Notes: a model not told the origin generated them from the letters alone. 53,085 nucleotides of DNA from an uncultured Prevotella sp. (GCA_937907705.1 CALCVP010000071.1:1-53085), one strand, 5' to 3'; shown: positions 44,314 through 52,553, numbered from the stretch's first letter. Made by a program: numbers and translations.

Positions 44314-45804
44314 TTATTGATGATTAAATTTACTATAGATAACGGTTAATTTTATCGGGCTGTCTTCCTTGCCTGTACCAATAGCCAATTTAGTGCTTGT
44401 CAAACTCATGTCGTTGACTACTTTTACCAATTTTGATTGCTTGTTTACCGTAATGTATGTAGGCGTAACAGGCACTATTACTACTTTATTCCAATTAGGG
44501 TGTTCTGCCAACCAGTTAGAGTTAGAAGCTATGCCTTTTGCTTTTATATCTGCCATATAATTAATAATGCCTGCTATATTATTAAAGGTATAGTTGTTAT
44601 ATGAGCTGGAGTAAGTCGTAATAAAAGACTTTTTATAGTCAGGTAGCTGATCTTTTTCAAAGAAGCTGTATAAGCTGTCTTTTGGCAGCATCAATAAATA
44701 GGAAGGTGCGCTGAATTCGTATTTGCTATTTACCGTGTTGTTAATGCGAGTAAGCACGACTTTTGCAGCATTAAGTGTATCATTTTCATGTCCCGTATTG
44801 ATATTCTCAACAGGTAATGTTATTTCTGTAAAGATGCCAGCAGGACTTTTTACATAAGTGCAGCTATTGTCGCTTGCTAACTCTTTAATTTTCTTTTCAT
44901 CATTTCTTACAGTTGTGGTTTGCAACACCTCTTCGGTGCCGGCAAATGAGGTATAGACCTTCTTGGTGTAGGTAGAGTCTGCACCTGTAGATGAAGCAGT
45001 ATGAGCAATGATTGTGTAATATACATCAATGGAACTTAATGTAACATAAGCCATACTTCCTAATCCTTCTTTCATCTTGAAATAGAAGCCCGGACAGATG
45101 TTGTTAATAAAGCGTGAACTGTTTTTGAAATTGCCTGGATTCTCGAAATATTTCTGCATTAAATAGGTTCCATAGTTATTGTACACCTTATTATTTCTAT
45201 CTGTATACGGCTTGTTTAGGGAAATTGAAATAGATGGAAAATAAGTGGAAAGCCCTCTTATGCTGTCAGATATGTTAAGATTGACAAGTGTGTATGTTTT
45301 ATTGCTCTTTATTCCATTTGTGCGTATATATCCTTCTTCTTGTGGATCGTAGTTGGAGTAGTAATTACTTGAATTACTCATAGGCTTTGCCATTTCGTAT
45401 GCAGTGAGGTGCATTGTTGCCAAAGAATCGCCATAGTAGTTTGTATAAAACAGGTTGAGGACGCATGAATCTGCAATAACCTGTTTCTTTTGAGCATAGC
45501 TTAATATACTGTCTTTGGTGGCAAATTGAAAGTTTTCCAAGCATGCAAATTGCGCCATGAAATCGCCTGTAATATATGCACCTGTTTCAGGGTCTCGTAT
45601 AATGCCAAGATATCCTGTGCTATTACGTGCTAATACAGAATCTGCAATAATTGATTTTGAACTAAGTTGAAAAGTATCTGTAATGACATTCAGTAAATCT
45701 TTGTTGTCAGTAAGTGAGGTACCTATTGTATCTGTAGTGTCATCGCAGGCAGTGAATGTTAATCCAATGAAGGCTGCAATAGCCGCTAAAATTCTAATTT
45801 TCAT
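44314..45804 (-). CDS. DUF4270 family lipoprotein
   Basis: Exported lipoprotein, 496 aa, with lipobox ending in Cys20 (LTFTAC) followed by DDTTD, an acidic surface-export type signal. The body is beta-rich and begins TIGTSLTDNKDLLNVITDTF, with repeated strands and a late VTPTYITVNK; this is the DUF4270 pattern common to Bacteroidota. Function unknown. In this order (glycogen synthase, DUF4270, with panC divergent) the neighbourhood is recalled from other Bacteroidales, which supports the call. A 369-base gap separates it from the glycogen synthase gene. Confidence 0.85.
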   Translation of the reverse strand: MKIRILAAIAAFIGLTFTACDDTTDTIGTSLTDNKDLLNVITDTFQLSSKSIIADSVLARNSTGYLGIIRDPETGAYITGDFMAQFACLENFQFATKDSILSYAQKKQVIADSCVLNLFYTNYYGDSLATMHLTAYEMAKPMSNSSNYYSNYDPQEEGYIRTNGIKSNKTYTLVNLNISDSIRGLSTYFPSISISLNKPYTDRNNKVYNNYGTYLMQKYFENPGNFKNSSRFINNICPGFYFKMKEGLGSMAYVTLSSIDVYYTIIAHTASSTGADSTYTKKVYTSFAGTEEVLQTTTVRNDEKKIKELASDNSCTYVKSPAGIFTEITLPVENINTGHENDTLNAAKVVLTRINNTVNSKYEFSAPSYLLMLPKDSLYSFFEKDQLPDYKKSFITTYSSSYNNYTFNNIAGIINYMADIKAKGIASNSNWLAEHPNWNKVVIVPVTPTYITVNKQSKLVKVVNDMSLTSTKLAIGTGKEDSPIKLTVIYSKFNHQ

Positions 45805-46173
45805 TATATTTATATATTAATGTGCAATGATAGATAAACCTATATAACAATCTTCAGATGGAATTTATACATAAAGATGCGATACGAATGGCTTTTGCTA
45901 TCAGTTAAATTTTATCTTTCTTATGCTGTTATTGTCTATGTGGAATGATTAAACGACATAAATTGAAAAGGCTTTGTATATGGTTTATGTATATTATACT
46001 ATACCAAGTTGTGGAGTACTGATTATGGCGCTGTATGACCTTAAAAAAGAAGACCGATAAAAATAGGTATCACACAGCCATTCTTCATTTCTTATTCAGT
46101 ATGCTTTGTATAAGCTATTTTGAGAATTAGAATGCGTAATATCAATTTTTAGCGGTCTAATTTATTTTATATC
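45805..46173. other. Gap between DUF4270 and glycogen synthase genes
   Basis: A/T-rich, no gene, no clear promoter box or strong hairpin found on either strand. Confidence 0.4.
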
Positions 46174-46998
46174 TTACTCTTGAGAGCCTTCAAACAGTTT
46201 GTCGTAGAAATCTTCATATGCGCTACAAAGACTGTTGTCGTCTTTGGGACTGTCCATTACAGGAAGTCCCTTCTCAGTGGCGTATTTCATAAAATCAGCA
46301 TTAACATCTCCCCCGACATTTATAATGCCATCAGAGTAGTCTATTGCTAATTTCTCTAAATCATCGAACATGAAATTTTTGTTGTACCCATTTAATATGT
46401 CTGCTTTGACATCCTTAAATTCGATGCATTGCCTAAAGTTCTCTCCTAAGTTATTGTTGAGTTTTTCAGAAAAGAGAGATGTAACCACTTTTGTATTGGC
46501 AAATGATGGTTCATCTTTATATGCAGTCTTTATGTAAAGGGGAAGGATTGATGTCATCCAGCCTTGACAATGGATAACATCTGGTACCCATCGTAGTTTC
46601 TTTACAGTTTCAAGCACACCACGTGCAAAGAAGATGGCACGTTCACCATTGTCGTCGTATTCTTGCCCGTTCTCGTCTCGCCCCATTAGACGTTTCGTAA
46701 AATAGTCTTCATTGTCAATGAAGTAAACTTGAATGCGGGTGGAAGGAATAGATGCCACTTTGATAATCAACGGGTGATCTGTTTCATCTATGATGAGCAT
46801 CATTCTTGATAGGCGGATAACTTCATGTAATTGCCCTCGACGCTCATTGATGTTGCCCCATTTTGGCATGAATGTACGTATCTCATAACCTTTCTCCTGT
46901 ATCACTTGTGGAATCATGCGACCCATATGAGCCATTTCACTGTCTGGTACATAAGGAGTTATTTCTTGATTTATGTATAAAACCTTTTTTGCCTTCAT
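46174..46998 (-). CDS. Glycogen/starch synthase-like protein, GT5 N-terminal domain only
   Basis: 274-aa cytosolic protein resembling the N-terminal GT5 domain of glycogen synthase: start KVLYINQEITPYVPDSEMAH (equivalent to the KxGGL substrate loop but without that motif), then MPKWGNINERRGQLHE, DNGERAIFFARGVLET and PDVIHCQGWMTSI. The second Rossmann domain of a GT-B enzyme, with the ADP-glucose-binding residues, is absent; true synthases have about 480 aa. Bacteroidota have such short versions, annotated as glycogen synthases. Activity is therefore doubtful. C-terminal part (about 185-274) is acidic. Confidence 0.78.
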   Translation of the reverse strand: MKAKKVLYINQEITPYVPDSEMAHMGRMIPQVIQEKGYEIRTFMPKWGNINERRGQLHEVIRLSRMMLIIDETDHPLIIKVASIPSTRIQVYFIDNEDYFTKRLMGRDENGQEYDDNGERAIFFARGVLETVKKLRWVPDVIHCQGWMTSILPLYIKTAYKDEPSFANTKVVTSLFSEKLNNNLGENFRQCIEFKDVKADILNGYNKNFMFDDLEKLAIDYSDGIINVGGDVNADFMKYATEKGLPVMDSPKDDNSLCSAYEDFYDKLFEGSQE

Positions 46999-47018
46999 GA
47001 TGTTTACTTTATTCTTTG

Positions 47019-47026
47019 CAAAGGTA
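47019..47026 (-). promoter_or_regulatory. -7 element for the glycogen synthase-like gene
   Basis: TACCTTTG on the minus strand, 21 bases before the start. No matching -33 TTTG. The 185-base gap also has to hold the divergent panC promoter, which was not resolved. Confidence 0.45.
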
Positions 47027-47183
47027 CAAAAAAAAGTTGGTAAACCTTCTTTTTTTTGTGTATTTTAGATAAAACGCATTCTTATAGACATATTTTTGAG
47101 ATTCTTCTTCTTTATTTAAGAAAAATGTTGTTATTTTGCACTCCAATTGGTAAAGACGAGAAACGTTTTATTATAAAACAAAA

Positions 47184-48047
47184 ATGAAAGTATTTCATAG
47201 AATAGTAGAACTTCAGAATGAGCTGTTCACATTGCGCAAGCAAAACAAAACAATAGGTCTTGTTCCTACAATGGGAGCTCTTCATGAAGGTCATGCTTCT
47301 TTGGTGAAAAGAAGCGTTGCAGAAAATGATGTAACAGTGGTTTCTGTATTTGTAAACCCTACACAGTTCAATGACCCTAAAGATTTAAAGACATATCCTC
47401 GTACAGTTGATGCTGATTGTCAATTGCTGGAGGAAGTCGGAGCAACTTTTGCTTTCGTTCCTTCTGTGGAAGAAATGTATCCGACACCAGACAACAGGCA
47501 TTTTGAGTTTCCTCCTGTTACAACCGTGATGGAAGGTGCTCATCGCCCCGGTCATTTTAATGGCGTTTGTCAAGTGGTAAGCCGTCTCTTTTATATCGTT
47601 AGACCTGACAGGGCTTATTTTGGCGAGAAAGATTGGCAGCAAATAGCGGTTATTAAGGCTATGGTCAAATACCTTCAGCTGAATGTCCAAATTGTGGAAT
47701 GCCCTATCGTGAGGGAAGCAGACGGCTTGGCAAAATCTTCTCGTAATGCTTTGTTGGATGCAGATGAACGTGCTATTGCGCCTGCAATATTTAAGGCATT
47801 GAAAGAAAGTGTTGATTATGCCAAAAAGCATAGCGTAGCTGAAACACATGATAAGGTAGTAGAACAGATTAATGCAACGAAGGGACTGGAGGTAGAGTAT
47901 TTTGAGATTGTTGACGGTAATACACTTCAGCCTGTAAGCAATTGGGAAGCTTCAAATTATGTTGTTGGATGTATTACTGTTTACTGTGGCAAGCGTCCTG
48001 TTCGCCTGATAGATCATATTAAATATAAGGATTTACAGAAAAAATAA
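47184..48047 (+). CDS. panC: Pantothenate synthetase
   Basis: Joins pantoate and beta-alanine with ATP to form pantothenate on the way to coenzyme A. The 287 aa include the HIGH-type site in PTMGALHEGHASLV, the PTQFNDPKDLKTYPRT block, and DRAYFGEKDWQQ with the KMSKS-like KSSRN later (AKSSRNALLD). Complete and of normal length. panD follows after 148 bases in the same direction, forming a panCD unit. Confidence 0.96.
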   Translation: MKVFHRIVELQNELFTLRKQNKTIGLVPTMGALHEGHASLVKRSVAENDVTVVSVFVNPTQFNDPKDLKTYPRTVDADCQLLEEVGATFAFVPSVEEMYPTPDNRHFEFPPVTTVMEGAHRPGHFNGVCQVVSRLFYIVRPDRAYFGEKDWQQIAVIKAMVKYLQLNVQIVECPIVREADGLAKSSRNALLDADERAIAPAIFKALKESVDYAKKHSVAETHDKVVEQINATKGLEVEYFEIVDGNTLQPVSNWEASNYVVGCITVYCGKRPVRLIDHIKYKDLQKK

Positions 48048-48195
48048 TTTTCCTTGCTTTGTCAAACGTACCTTGTCTTATAAGGCTATTGTTTGCTTAA
48101 AGCAATTGAAATATTGCTCATATAGGTTTTATAGGGTATGTATACGTGTGTGAGGTCGTATGCTTACATGTATGCAAACTTCAATTTATATTATT

Positions 48196-48540
48196 ATGTT
48201 GATAGAAGTATTGAAGAGTAAATTACATTGTGTCCAAGTAACAGAAGCAAATCTTAATTATATGGGAAGTATTACTATTGATGAAGATTTGATGGATGCA
48301 GCTAATTTGATTGCGGGTGAAAAGGTACAGATAGTGAACAACAACAATGGTGAGCGTTTTGAAACTTATATCATTAAGGGTGAACGCGGTTCTGGATGTA
48401 TCTGCCTAAATGGGGCGGCAGCCCGTAAATGTCAGATTGGAGACACTGTAATTATCATCGCTTATGCGCTGATGGATTTTGAGGAGGCCAAAAGTTATAA
48501 GCCTACAGTAGTGTTCCCTCAAAACAATAAGGTTAAATAA
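48196..48540 (+). CDS. panD: Aspartate 1-decarboxylase proenzyme
   Basis: Makes beta-alanine from aspartate for PanC. The protein cleaves itself between Gly24 and Ser25 (NYMGSITID), Ser25 becoming the pyruvoyl cofactor. From 48196 (MLIEVLKSKLHCVQV) it has 114 aa, the family size; the frame open from 48160 adds residues that no PanD has. NGAAAR (substrate site) is intact. Ends before a strong bidirectional terminator shared with the biotin carrier gene on the other strand. Confidence 0.95.
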   Translation: MLIEVLKSKLHCVQVTEANLNYMGSITIDEDLMDAANLIAGEKVQIVNNNNGERFETYIIKGERGSGCICLNGAAARKCQIGDTVIIIAYALMDFEEAKSYKPTVVFPQNNKVK

Positions 48541-48594
48541 TTTATACTTTGATTTTAACTTATTTGAATATAAGTTCTTGCATTGTCATTTAAC

Positions 48595-48637
48595 GCAAAA
48601 AAGGTGGGCAACAATTAATGTCGCCCACCTTTTTTGC
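48595..48637. terminator. Bidirectional terminator between panD and the mmd operon
   Basis: GCAAAAAAGGTGGGC (48595-48609) and GCCCACCTTTTTTGC (48623-48637) are a perfect 15-bp inverted repeat; each side ends in a run of T on the strand it serves, so it stops panCD and the mce-mmdA operon alike. Confidence 0.9.
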
Positions 48638-48729
48638 TTCTGCTAATTTGTTAGCTTGTAAATCCCTATTTTAGGGTATGTTGTCTTTTATGGCTAAAAT
48701 AAAGATCTATATATAACTATGTAATAGCA

Positions 48730-49164
48730 TTATTCGATTACTACCAAAGGTGTATCTTCCATAACGCTTTCACCTTCGTTTACTAAGATAGCCGTTACTT
48801 TGCCGCCTTTTTCTGCATCTAAGTTATTTGCCATCTTCATAGCCTCGAGTACAACAACAGTATCGCCTGGTTTAACTTCATCGCCAACAGCAACTTTTAT
48901 TTCTGTAACAACTCCTGGCAATGGTGCTTTAACAGCATTGTTTGTATTCACCTTGGCATTGCCGCTGCTTGTAGAAGTCGCAGCAGCCACAGGTGCAGCA
49001 GCCGCAGGTTTGACAACAACCTTCTTCTTCACAGGTTCTGGTTCTTTCTCCATCTCAACACTATACTGTTCACCATTTACAGTTACAGTAGCAATGTTGT
49101 CTTCTATGCCGTTAATGGTAACTTCATATTTGTTACCGTTGATAGTATATTTATATTCTTTCAT
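48730..49164 (-). CDS. Biotin carrier protein of methylmalonyl-CoA decarboxylase/carboxylase (copy 2)
   Basis: 144 aa, same layout as the carrier at 9249-9701: N-terminal beta segment (MKEYKYTINGNKYEVTINGI), a linker richer in Lys/Val and Ala (40-78) and a biotinyl domain (79-144) with EAMKM, Lys110 being the biotinylation site. Twelve bases after the small MmdE-like gene, last in the mce-mmdA operon. Could serve a membrane decarboxylase or a soluble carboxylase/transcarboxylase; the sequence alone does not decide. Confidence 0.92.
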   Translation of the reverse strand: MKEYKYTINGNKYEVTINGIEDNIATVTVNGEQYSVEMEKEPEPVKKKVVVKPAAAAPVAAATSTSSGNAKVNTNNAVKAPLPGVVTEIKVAVGDEVKPGDTVVVLEAMKMANNLDAEKGGKVTAILVNEGESVMEDTPLVVIE

Positions 49165-49176
49165 TTTAAATGTTTT

Positions 49177-49329
49177 TTACGGATGTTGTGTCATGGTAAG
49201 CAAATGAGCATCCCATTGAGAATCTTTTGCTTTAATCGTAATGACACCTGCCTCTTTATCATGTACATTATTGCCTTTGTATTCGTGTAAGGCTAATGCG
49301 ATGGCAGCATATATTTCATTGTTTTTCAT
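49177..49329 (-). CDS. 50-aa subunit like the epsilon subunit of methylmalonyl-CoA decarboxylase (C terminus of OadG/delta)
   Basis: Starts at 49329 (MKNNEIYAAIALALHEYKG) and ends LLTMTQHP. It aligns with the last 45 residues of the OadG fusion at 8211-9173: EIYAAIALALHEY with EVYIAVISMALKQY, then VHD.E, ITIK and W.AH. In Veillonella methylmalonyl-CoA decarboxylase the tiny epsilon subunit (MmdE, 55 aa) is known to resemble the C terminus of the delta subunit, so an MmdE-like role that stabilises the complex is likely. It lies between mmdA (31 bases) and the biotin carrier (12 bases). No membrane helix, so it cannot replace OadG. Confidence 0.8.
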   Translation of the reverse strand: MKNNEIYAAIALALHEYKGNNVHDKEAGVITIKAKDSQWDAHLLTMTQHP

Positions 49330-49360
49330 TACCTAAATGTTTTATCTTGCCATTTTGGGG

Positions 49361-50914
49361 TTACATAGGTATGTTACCATGCTTTTTAGCTGGTAAGCCT
49401 TCGCGCTTGGTTGCGAGTTGAGCCAAGGCACGGCAGATACGGAATCGGGTGTTACGAGGCTCAATAACGTCATCTATATAGCCGTATTTAGCTGCTTGAT
49501 ATGGATTAGCAAACATTTCTGTGTATTCTGCTTCTTTTTCTGCAAGGAATGCTTTAGGATCATCATGTGTCTTGGCTTCTTTAGCACACAAGACAGCTAC
49601 CGCACCGCTTGCGCCCATAACTGCAATTTCAGCTGATGGCCATGCATAGTTTACATCTGTACGCAGTTGCTTGCAGCCCATAACAATATGGCTACCGCCA
49701 TAGCTCTTGCGCAGGGTTACGGTGATCTTGGGAACTGTAGCCTCGCCATAAGCATAAAGCAACTGAGCTCCGTGTAAGATAACGGCATTGTACTCCTGAC
49801 CTGTACCGGGCAAGAAACCGGGAACATCAACCAAGCTTACGATTGGAATATTGAAGGCATCGCAGAAGCGTACAAAGCGAGCGCCTTTACGGCTTGCGTT
49901 GACGTCAAGAACACCGGCATAGCATGAAGGCTGGTTAGCCACGATACCGACACTCTGACCGTTGAAGCGTGCGAAACCTACAATGATATTCTTTGCAAAT
50001 TTAGGCTGAACTTCGAAGAACTCACCGTTATCTGTAATGGCTGCAATTACTTTATACATATCGTAAGCCATGTTTGGATCCTCCGGTATAATCTCGTTCA
50101 GAGAATCTTCCATACGGTTGATAGGGTCATTACATTCTTTACGAGGAGCCTCCTCCATGTTATTTGAAGGAATATAGCTAAGCAGCGTCTTGATCATTTC
50201 CATAGCTTCTTCTTCAGTAGAAGCTGTAAAGTGGGTTACACCACTTTTTGTTGAGTGTACGCTTGCACCACCGAGGTGCTCTTGGTCAATATCCTCGCCT
50301 GTTACGGTCTTTACAACTTTAGGTCCTGTAAGGAACATGTATGAAGTATTCTCCATCATGAGGGTAAAGTCTGTTAATGCAGGAGAATAAACGGCACCAC
50401 CTGCACAGGGTCCGAAGATACCGCTGATTTGAGGTATAACGCCGGAAGCAAGGATATTACGTTCAAAGATCTCGGCAAATCCTGCCAATGCGCAGATACC
50501 TTCCTGAATACGGGCACCGCCAGAGTCGTTGATACCGATAACAGGAGCTCCCATCTTCATGCCTAAATCCATTACTTTGCAAATCTTCTGTGCCATGGTT
50601 TCAGAAAGAGAACCGCCATTGACAGTAAAGTCTTGTGCAAAAATGTAAACAAGGCGACCATCGATTGTACCGCTACCTGCTACAACTCCATCACCCAAGA
50701 ATTGCTTCTTTTCCATGCCAAAGTTGGTGCAACGATGAAGTTTGAACATGTCTACCTCTTCAAAGCTACCTTCATCAAGCAGCATATCTATGCGCTCGCG
50801 AGCTGTATATTTTCCACGTGCATGCTGTTTCTCAATGGCTTTTTCACCACCACCAAGGCGAGCCTGTTCGCGTTTTGCGATAAGCTCCTTGATTTTTTCT
50901 ATTTGTTTGCTCAT
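49361..50914 (-). CDS. mmdA: Methylmalonyl-CoA decarboxylase alpha subunit / acyl-CoA carboxyltransferase
   Basis: Carboxyltransferase that moves CO2 between methylmalonyl-CoA and the biotin carrier; 517 aa, the usual length. Two crotonase-like halves: N-terminal (RGKYTARERIDMLLDEGSF, then GGSLSETMAQKI, NDSGGARIQEG) and C-terminal (NQPSCYAGVLDVNASRKGARFVRFCDAF split by FNIPIVSLVDVPGFLPG, and MGASGAVAVLCAKE). The oxyanion-hole Gly pairs are present. Such proteins are also named propionyl-CoA carboxylase beta or transcarboxylase 12S; no biotin carboxylase gene is in the window, which favours the decarboxylase/transcarboxylase reading. Second gene of the mce operon. Confidence 0.93.
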   Translation of the reverse strand: MSKQIEKIKELIAKREQARLGGGEKAIEKQHARGKYTARERIDMLLDEGSFEEVDMFKLHRCTNFGMEKKQFLGDGVVAGSGTIDGRLVYIFAQDFTVNGGSLSETMAQKICKVMDLGMKMGAPVIGINDSGGARIQEGICALAGFAEIFERNILASGVIPQISGIFGPCAGGAVYSPALTDFTLMMENTSYMFLTGPKVVKTVTGEDIDQEHLGGASVHSTKSGVTHFTASTEEEAMEMIKTLLSYIPSNNMEEAPRKECNDPINRMEDSLNEIIPEDPNMAYDMYKVIAAITDNGEFFEVQPKFAKNIIVGFARFNGQSVGIVANQPSCYAGVLDVNASRKGARFVRFCDAFNIPIVSLVDVPGFLPGTGQEYNAVILHGAQLLYAYGEATVPKITVTLRKSYGGSHIVMGCKQLRTDVNYAWPSAEIAVMGASGAVAVLCAKEAKTHDDPKAFLAEKEAEYTEMFANPYQAAKYGYIDDVIEPRNTRFRICRALAQLATKREGLPAKKHGNIPM

Positions 50915-51003
50915 AATTTAATTATGTAATACTGAATATATTTCTATCGTTCAATGAAGGTGAGCAGGTCGTATATCTTGACTCATCCACCTTACAGTTT
51001 CTT

Positions 51004-51408
51004 TTATTTCTCACACAATTCGGTCAAAATGCCACAAGTGGATTTTGGATGCAGAAACGCAATATTCAATCCTTCGGCTCCTTTGCGTGGTGCTTTGTCA
51101 ATCAAGCGGATGCCTTTTTCGTCACATTCTGCCAATGCATTGCTTACGCCATCTTCAATGTTGAATGCTACGTGATGTACTCCATGGTTGCCTTTGTCCA
51201 GCCATTTCTGGATAGTACTGTCGGGAGATGTCGGTTCTAGCAATTCAAGTTTTACTTCACCGCATTTTAGAAAAGCAGTCTTTACTTTTTGGTCAGCTAC
51301 TTCTTCAACGGCATAGCATTTCAGTCCCAATACATTCTCAAAATAGGGTAGAGCCTCTTCTATGCTTTGTACAGCGATACCTAAGTGTTCTATACGTGAA
51401 ATTTTCAT
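51004..51408 (-). CDS. mce: Methylmalonyl-CoA epimerase
   Basis: Interconverts (R)- and (S)-methylmalonyl-CoA between the mutase and the decarboxylase. The 134 aa are the family length. Metal ligands: His9 in IEHLGIAV, His78 region in NHGVHHVAFN and Glu in the early and late strands of the glyoxalase fold. First gene of mce-mmdA-mmdE-like-biotin carrier; 89 bases before mmdA. Transcribed from a promoter about 165 bases upstream. Confidence 0.95.
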   Translation of the reverse strand: MKISRIEHLGIAVQSIEEALPYFENVLGLKCYAVEEVADQKVKTAFLKCGEVKLELLEPTSPDSTIQKWLDKGNHGVHHVAFNIEDGVSNALAECDEKGIRLIDKAPRKGAEGLNIAFLHPKSTCGILTELCEK

Positions 51409-51565
51409 AATTGTATATTTAAATTTAAGTTAATATCCTAAATTATTTGTCATTTTTGTAAGTAAATGTATGTCCTTTCATAAAGTTGCTTCCAGCCAAT
51501 GCCTATCACTTGTCATGGTTGTTGGATACAGCAAAACTTGCCTTGGCGTGGTGCACCTAATGTTG

Positions 51566-51597
51566 CAAAGGTAAGCATAATAATTTAACCTGCCAAT
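51566..51597 (-). promoter_or_regulatory. mce-mmdA operon promoter
   Basis: On the minus strand ATTG (51597-51594; consensus TTTG), 20 bases, TACCTTTG (51573-51566). Gives a leader of about 150 bases. Confidence 0.6.
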
Positions 51598-51669
51598 AGT
51601 TTGAACCTTTTTTAGACATTTATAGTGCCCTTTCAACGCTAATTGGTCTTGCTTTATAAGCTTTTGTTT

Positions 51670-51800
51670 TAAGTAAGTATTCATAAACAGGTGGTTAGAA
51701 CCAACGGCCTGTATGAAACTGATGTTGACAATCTTGTTTAAAAGTATACCGTTAATCCTAAGGGTTTCATATATACGGTTGATTTTGAACACCTGCCTTA
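51670..51800. repeat. Degenerate dispersed palindromic repeat
   Basis: Right part (51727-51800) is the reverse-complement relative of 36075-36142: shared blocks include TTGTTTAAAAGTAT, GGTTTCATA and TTTTGAACACCTGCC. The left end TAAGTAAGTATTCATAAAC is a weak inverted partner of the right end. Non-coding. Confidence 0.55.
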
Positions 51801-51884
51801 AAGCCAAATACGATTGTGTCTTGATTTTAGAACGTATGCATGAGTTGGAAAAAACATTGCGGTTGGTCGTGTAAAAGACCACAT

Positions 51885-51972
51885 ATTCTGATTCGTGCCG
51901 AACGAAATGAGTGCTCGTAACGTTCGATATGAATGTGCGTATCGAACGATATGAACATGCGTATCGAACGTT
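51885..51972. repeat. Three (plus one degenerate) 22-bp tandem units
   Basis: Units start at 51907, 51929 and 51951. The last two share ATGAA.(T/C)..TGCG-type starts and the core GCGTATCGAACG; the first has the core in altered form (CTCGTAACGTTCGAT). A weaker unit (13 of 22 matches) precedes at 51885-51906. The outer TCGTAACGTTCGATA (from 51914) is inverted at the right end (TATCGAACGTTACGA), so the whole block can also fold. Confidence 0.8.
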
Positions 51973-52303
51973 ACGAGACAAGAAAGCGCCACTTTTGCAC
52001 TACTGTGGTTGCTTTTTAGTCTTTCTTTTTCAGCCTTTTATGGTGAAGCAAAAATATAGATGTCGGTCAGAAAGCACAAGTAGCCGTCACCCAAAAACAA
52101 TGCTGTTGCTTTTGTTTGTGCCGACTGCTTATTTTCTTAGTCAAAAGTTCTATTTTGCGACAATAGTAAGATTTTGCGTATATATATTCACTGATAACTT
52201 GTAGAAGTTGAACTAAATCGCAAATATGTAAACTTGTTTTTGCCTTTTATGGTTTTTCCTTTAAAGAAAAATGCTATTTTTGCATAAGCTAAATCATGTA
52301 ATA

Positions 52304-52542
52304 ATGGCAAACAACGATTAGAATCGGCTTAAACTCGTTTTGGTAGAGCAAAAGAGTACTGCTAAATGGCTGGCAGCAGAGATAGGGAAAGCCCCTGCTA
52401 CTGTATCAAAGCGGTGTACCAATACGGCACAGCCAAGTATTGAAACCTTGTCTGTCATTGCGAAAAACAGGATGTGGATATTCGTGAGTTCCTACAGCCT
52501 ACAAAGGTTGAAGGGGGGGCTGTTCACATCAGGGTAGAATAA
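52304..52542 (+). pseudogene. XRE-type helix-turn-helix regulator, broken
   Basis: Reads MANND-stop-NRLKLVLVEQKSTAKWLA, then EIGKAPATVSKRCTNTAQPS and LSVIAK, a small Cro/XRE repressor typical of Bacteroidota. Two lesions: TAG at 52319-52321 (sixth codon) and a frame change inside the five A near 52463-52469; reading on in the next frame restores QDVDIREFLQPTKVEGG to a stop at 52540-52542, 11 bases before the helicase gene. A TTG at 52340 could restart the helix-turn-helix part. The protein would be about 80 aa if intact. Likely former regulator of the helicase gene that follows. Confidence 0.7.
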
Positions 52543-52553
52543 TAAAGAGACAA

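Larger units (their letters stand above)
51409..52303. other. Gene-free, repeat-rich 895-base region
   Basis: No credible gene: open frames here run through repeats and have no family likeness. In order: leader and promoter of mce (51566-51597), a degenerate dispersed repeat (about 51670-51800), and a 22-bp tandem array (51885-51972). The rest, to the XRE pseudogene at 52304, is A/T-rich with no clear signal except a -7 box TATTTTTG at 52275-52282. Confidence 0.6.

Noticed and set aside
51885..51972. CRISPR array from the 22-bp units (also 37294-37354)
   Set aside because: Units follow each other directly or with 5-base links and have no unique spacers of 25-40 bases; no cas genes are in the window.
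51911..52204. 97-aa frame starting in the second 22-bp array
   Set aside because: The start is made of repeat units and the rest is of unlikely composition with no motif.
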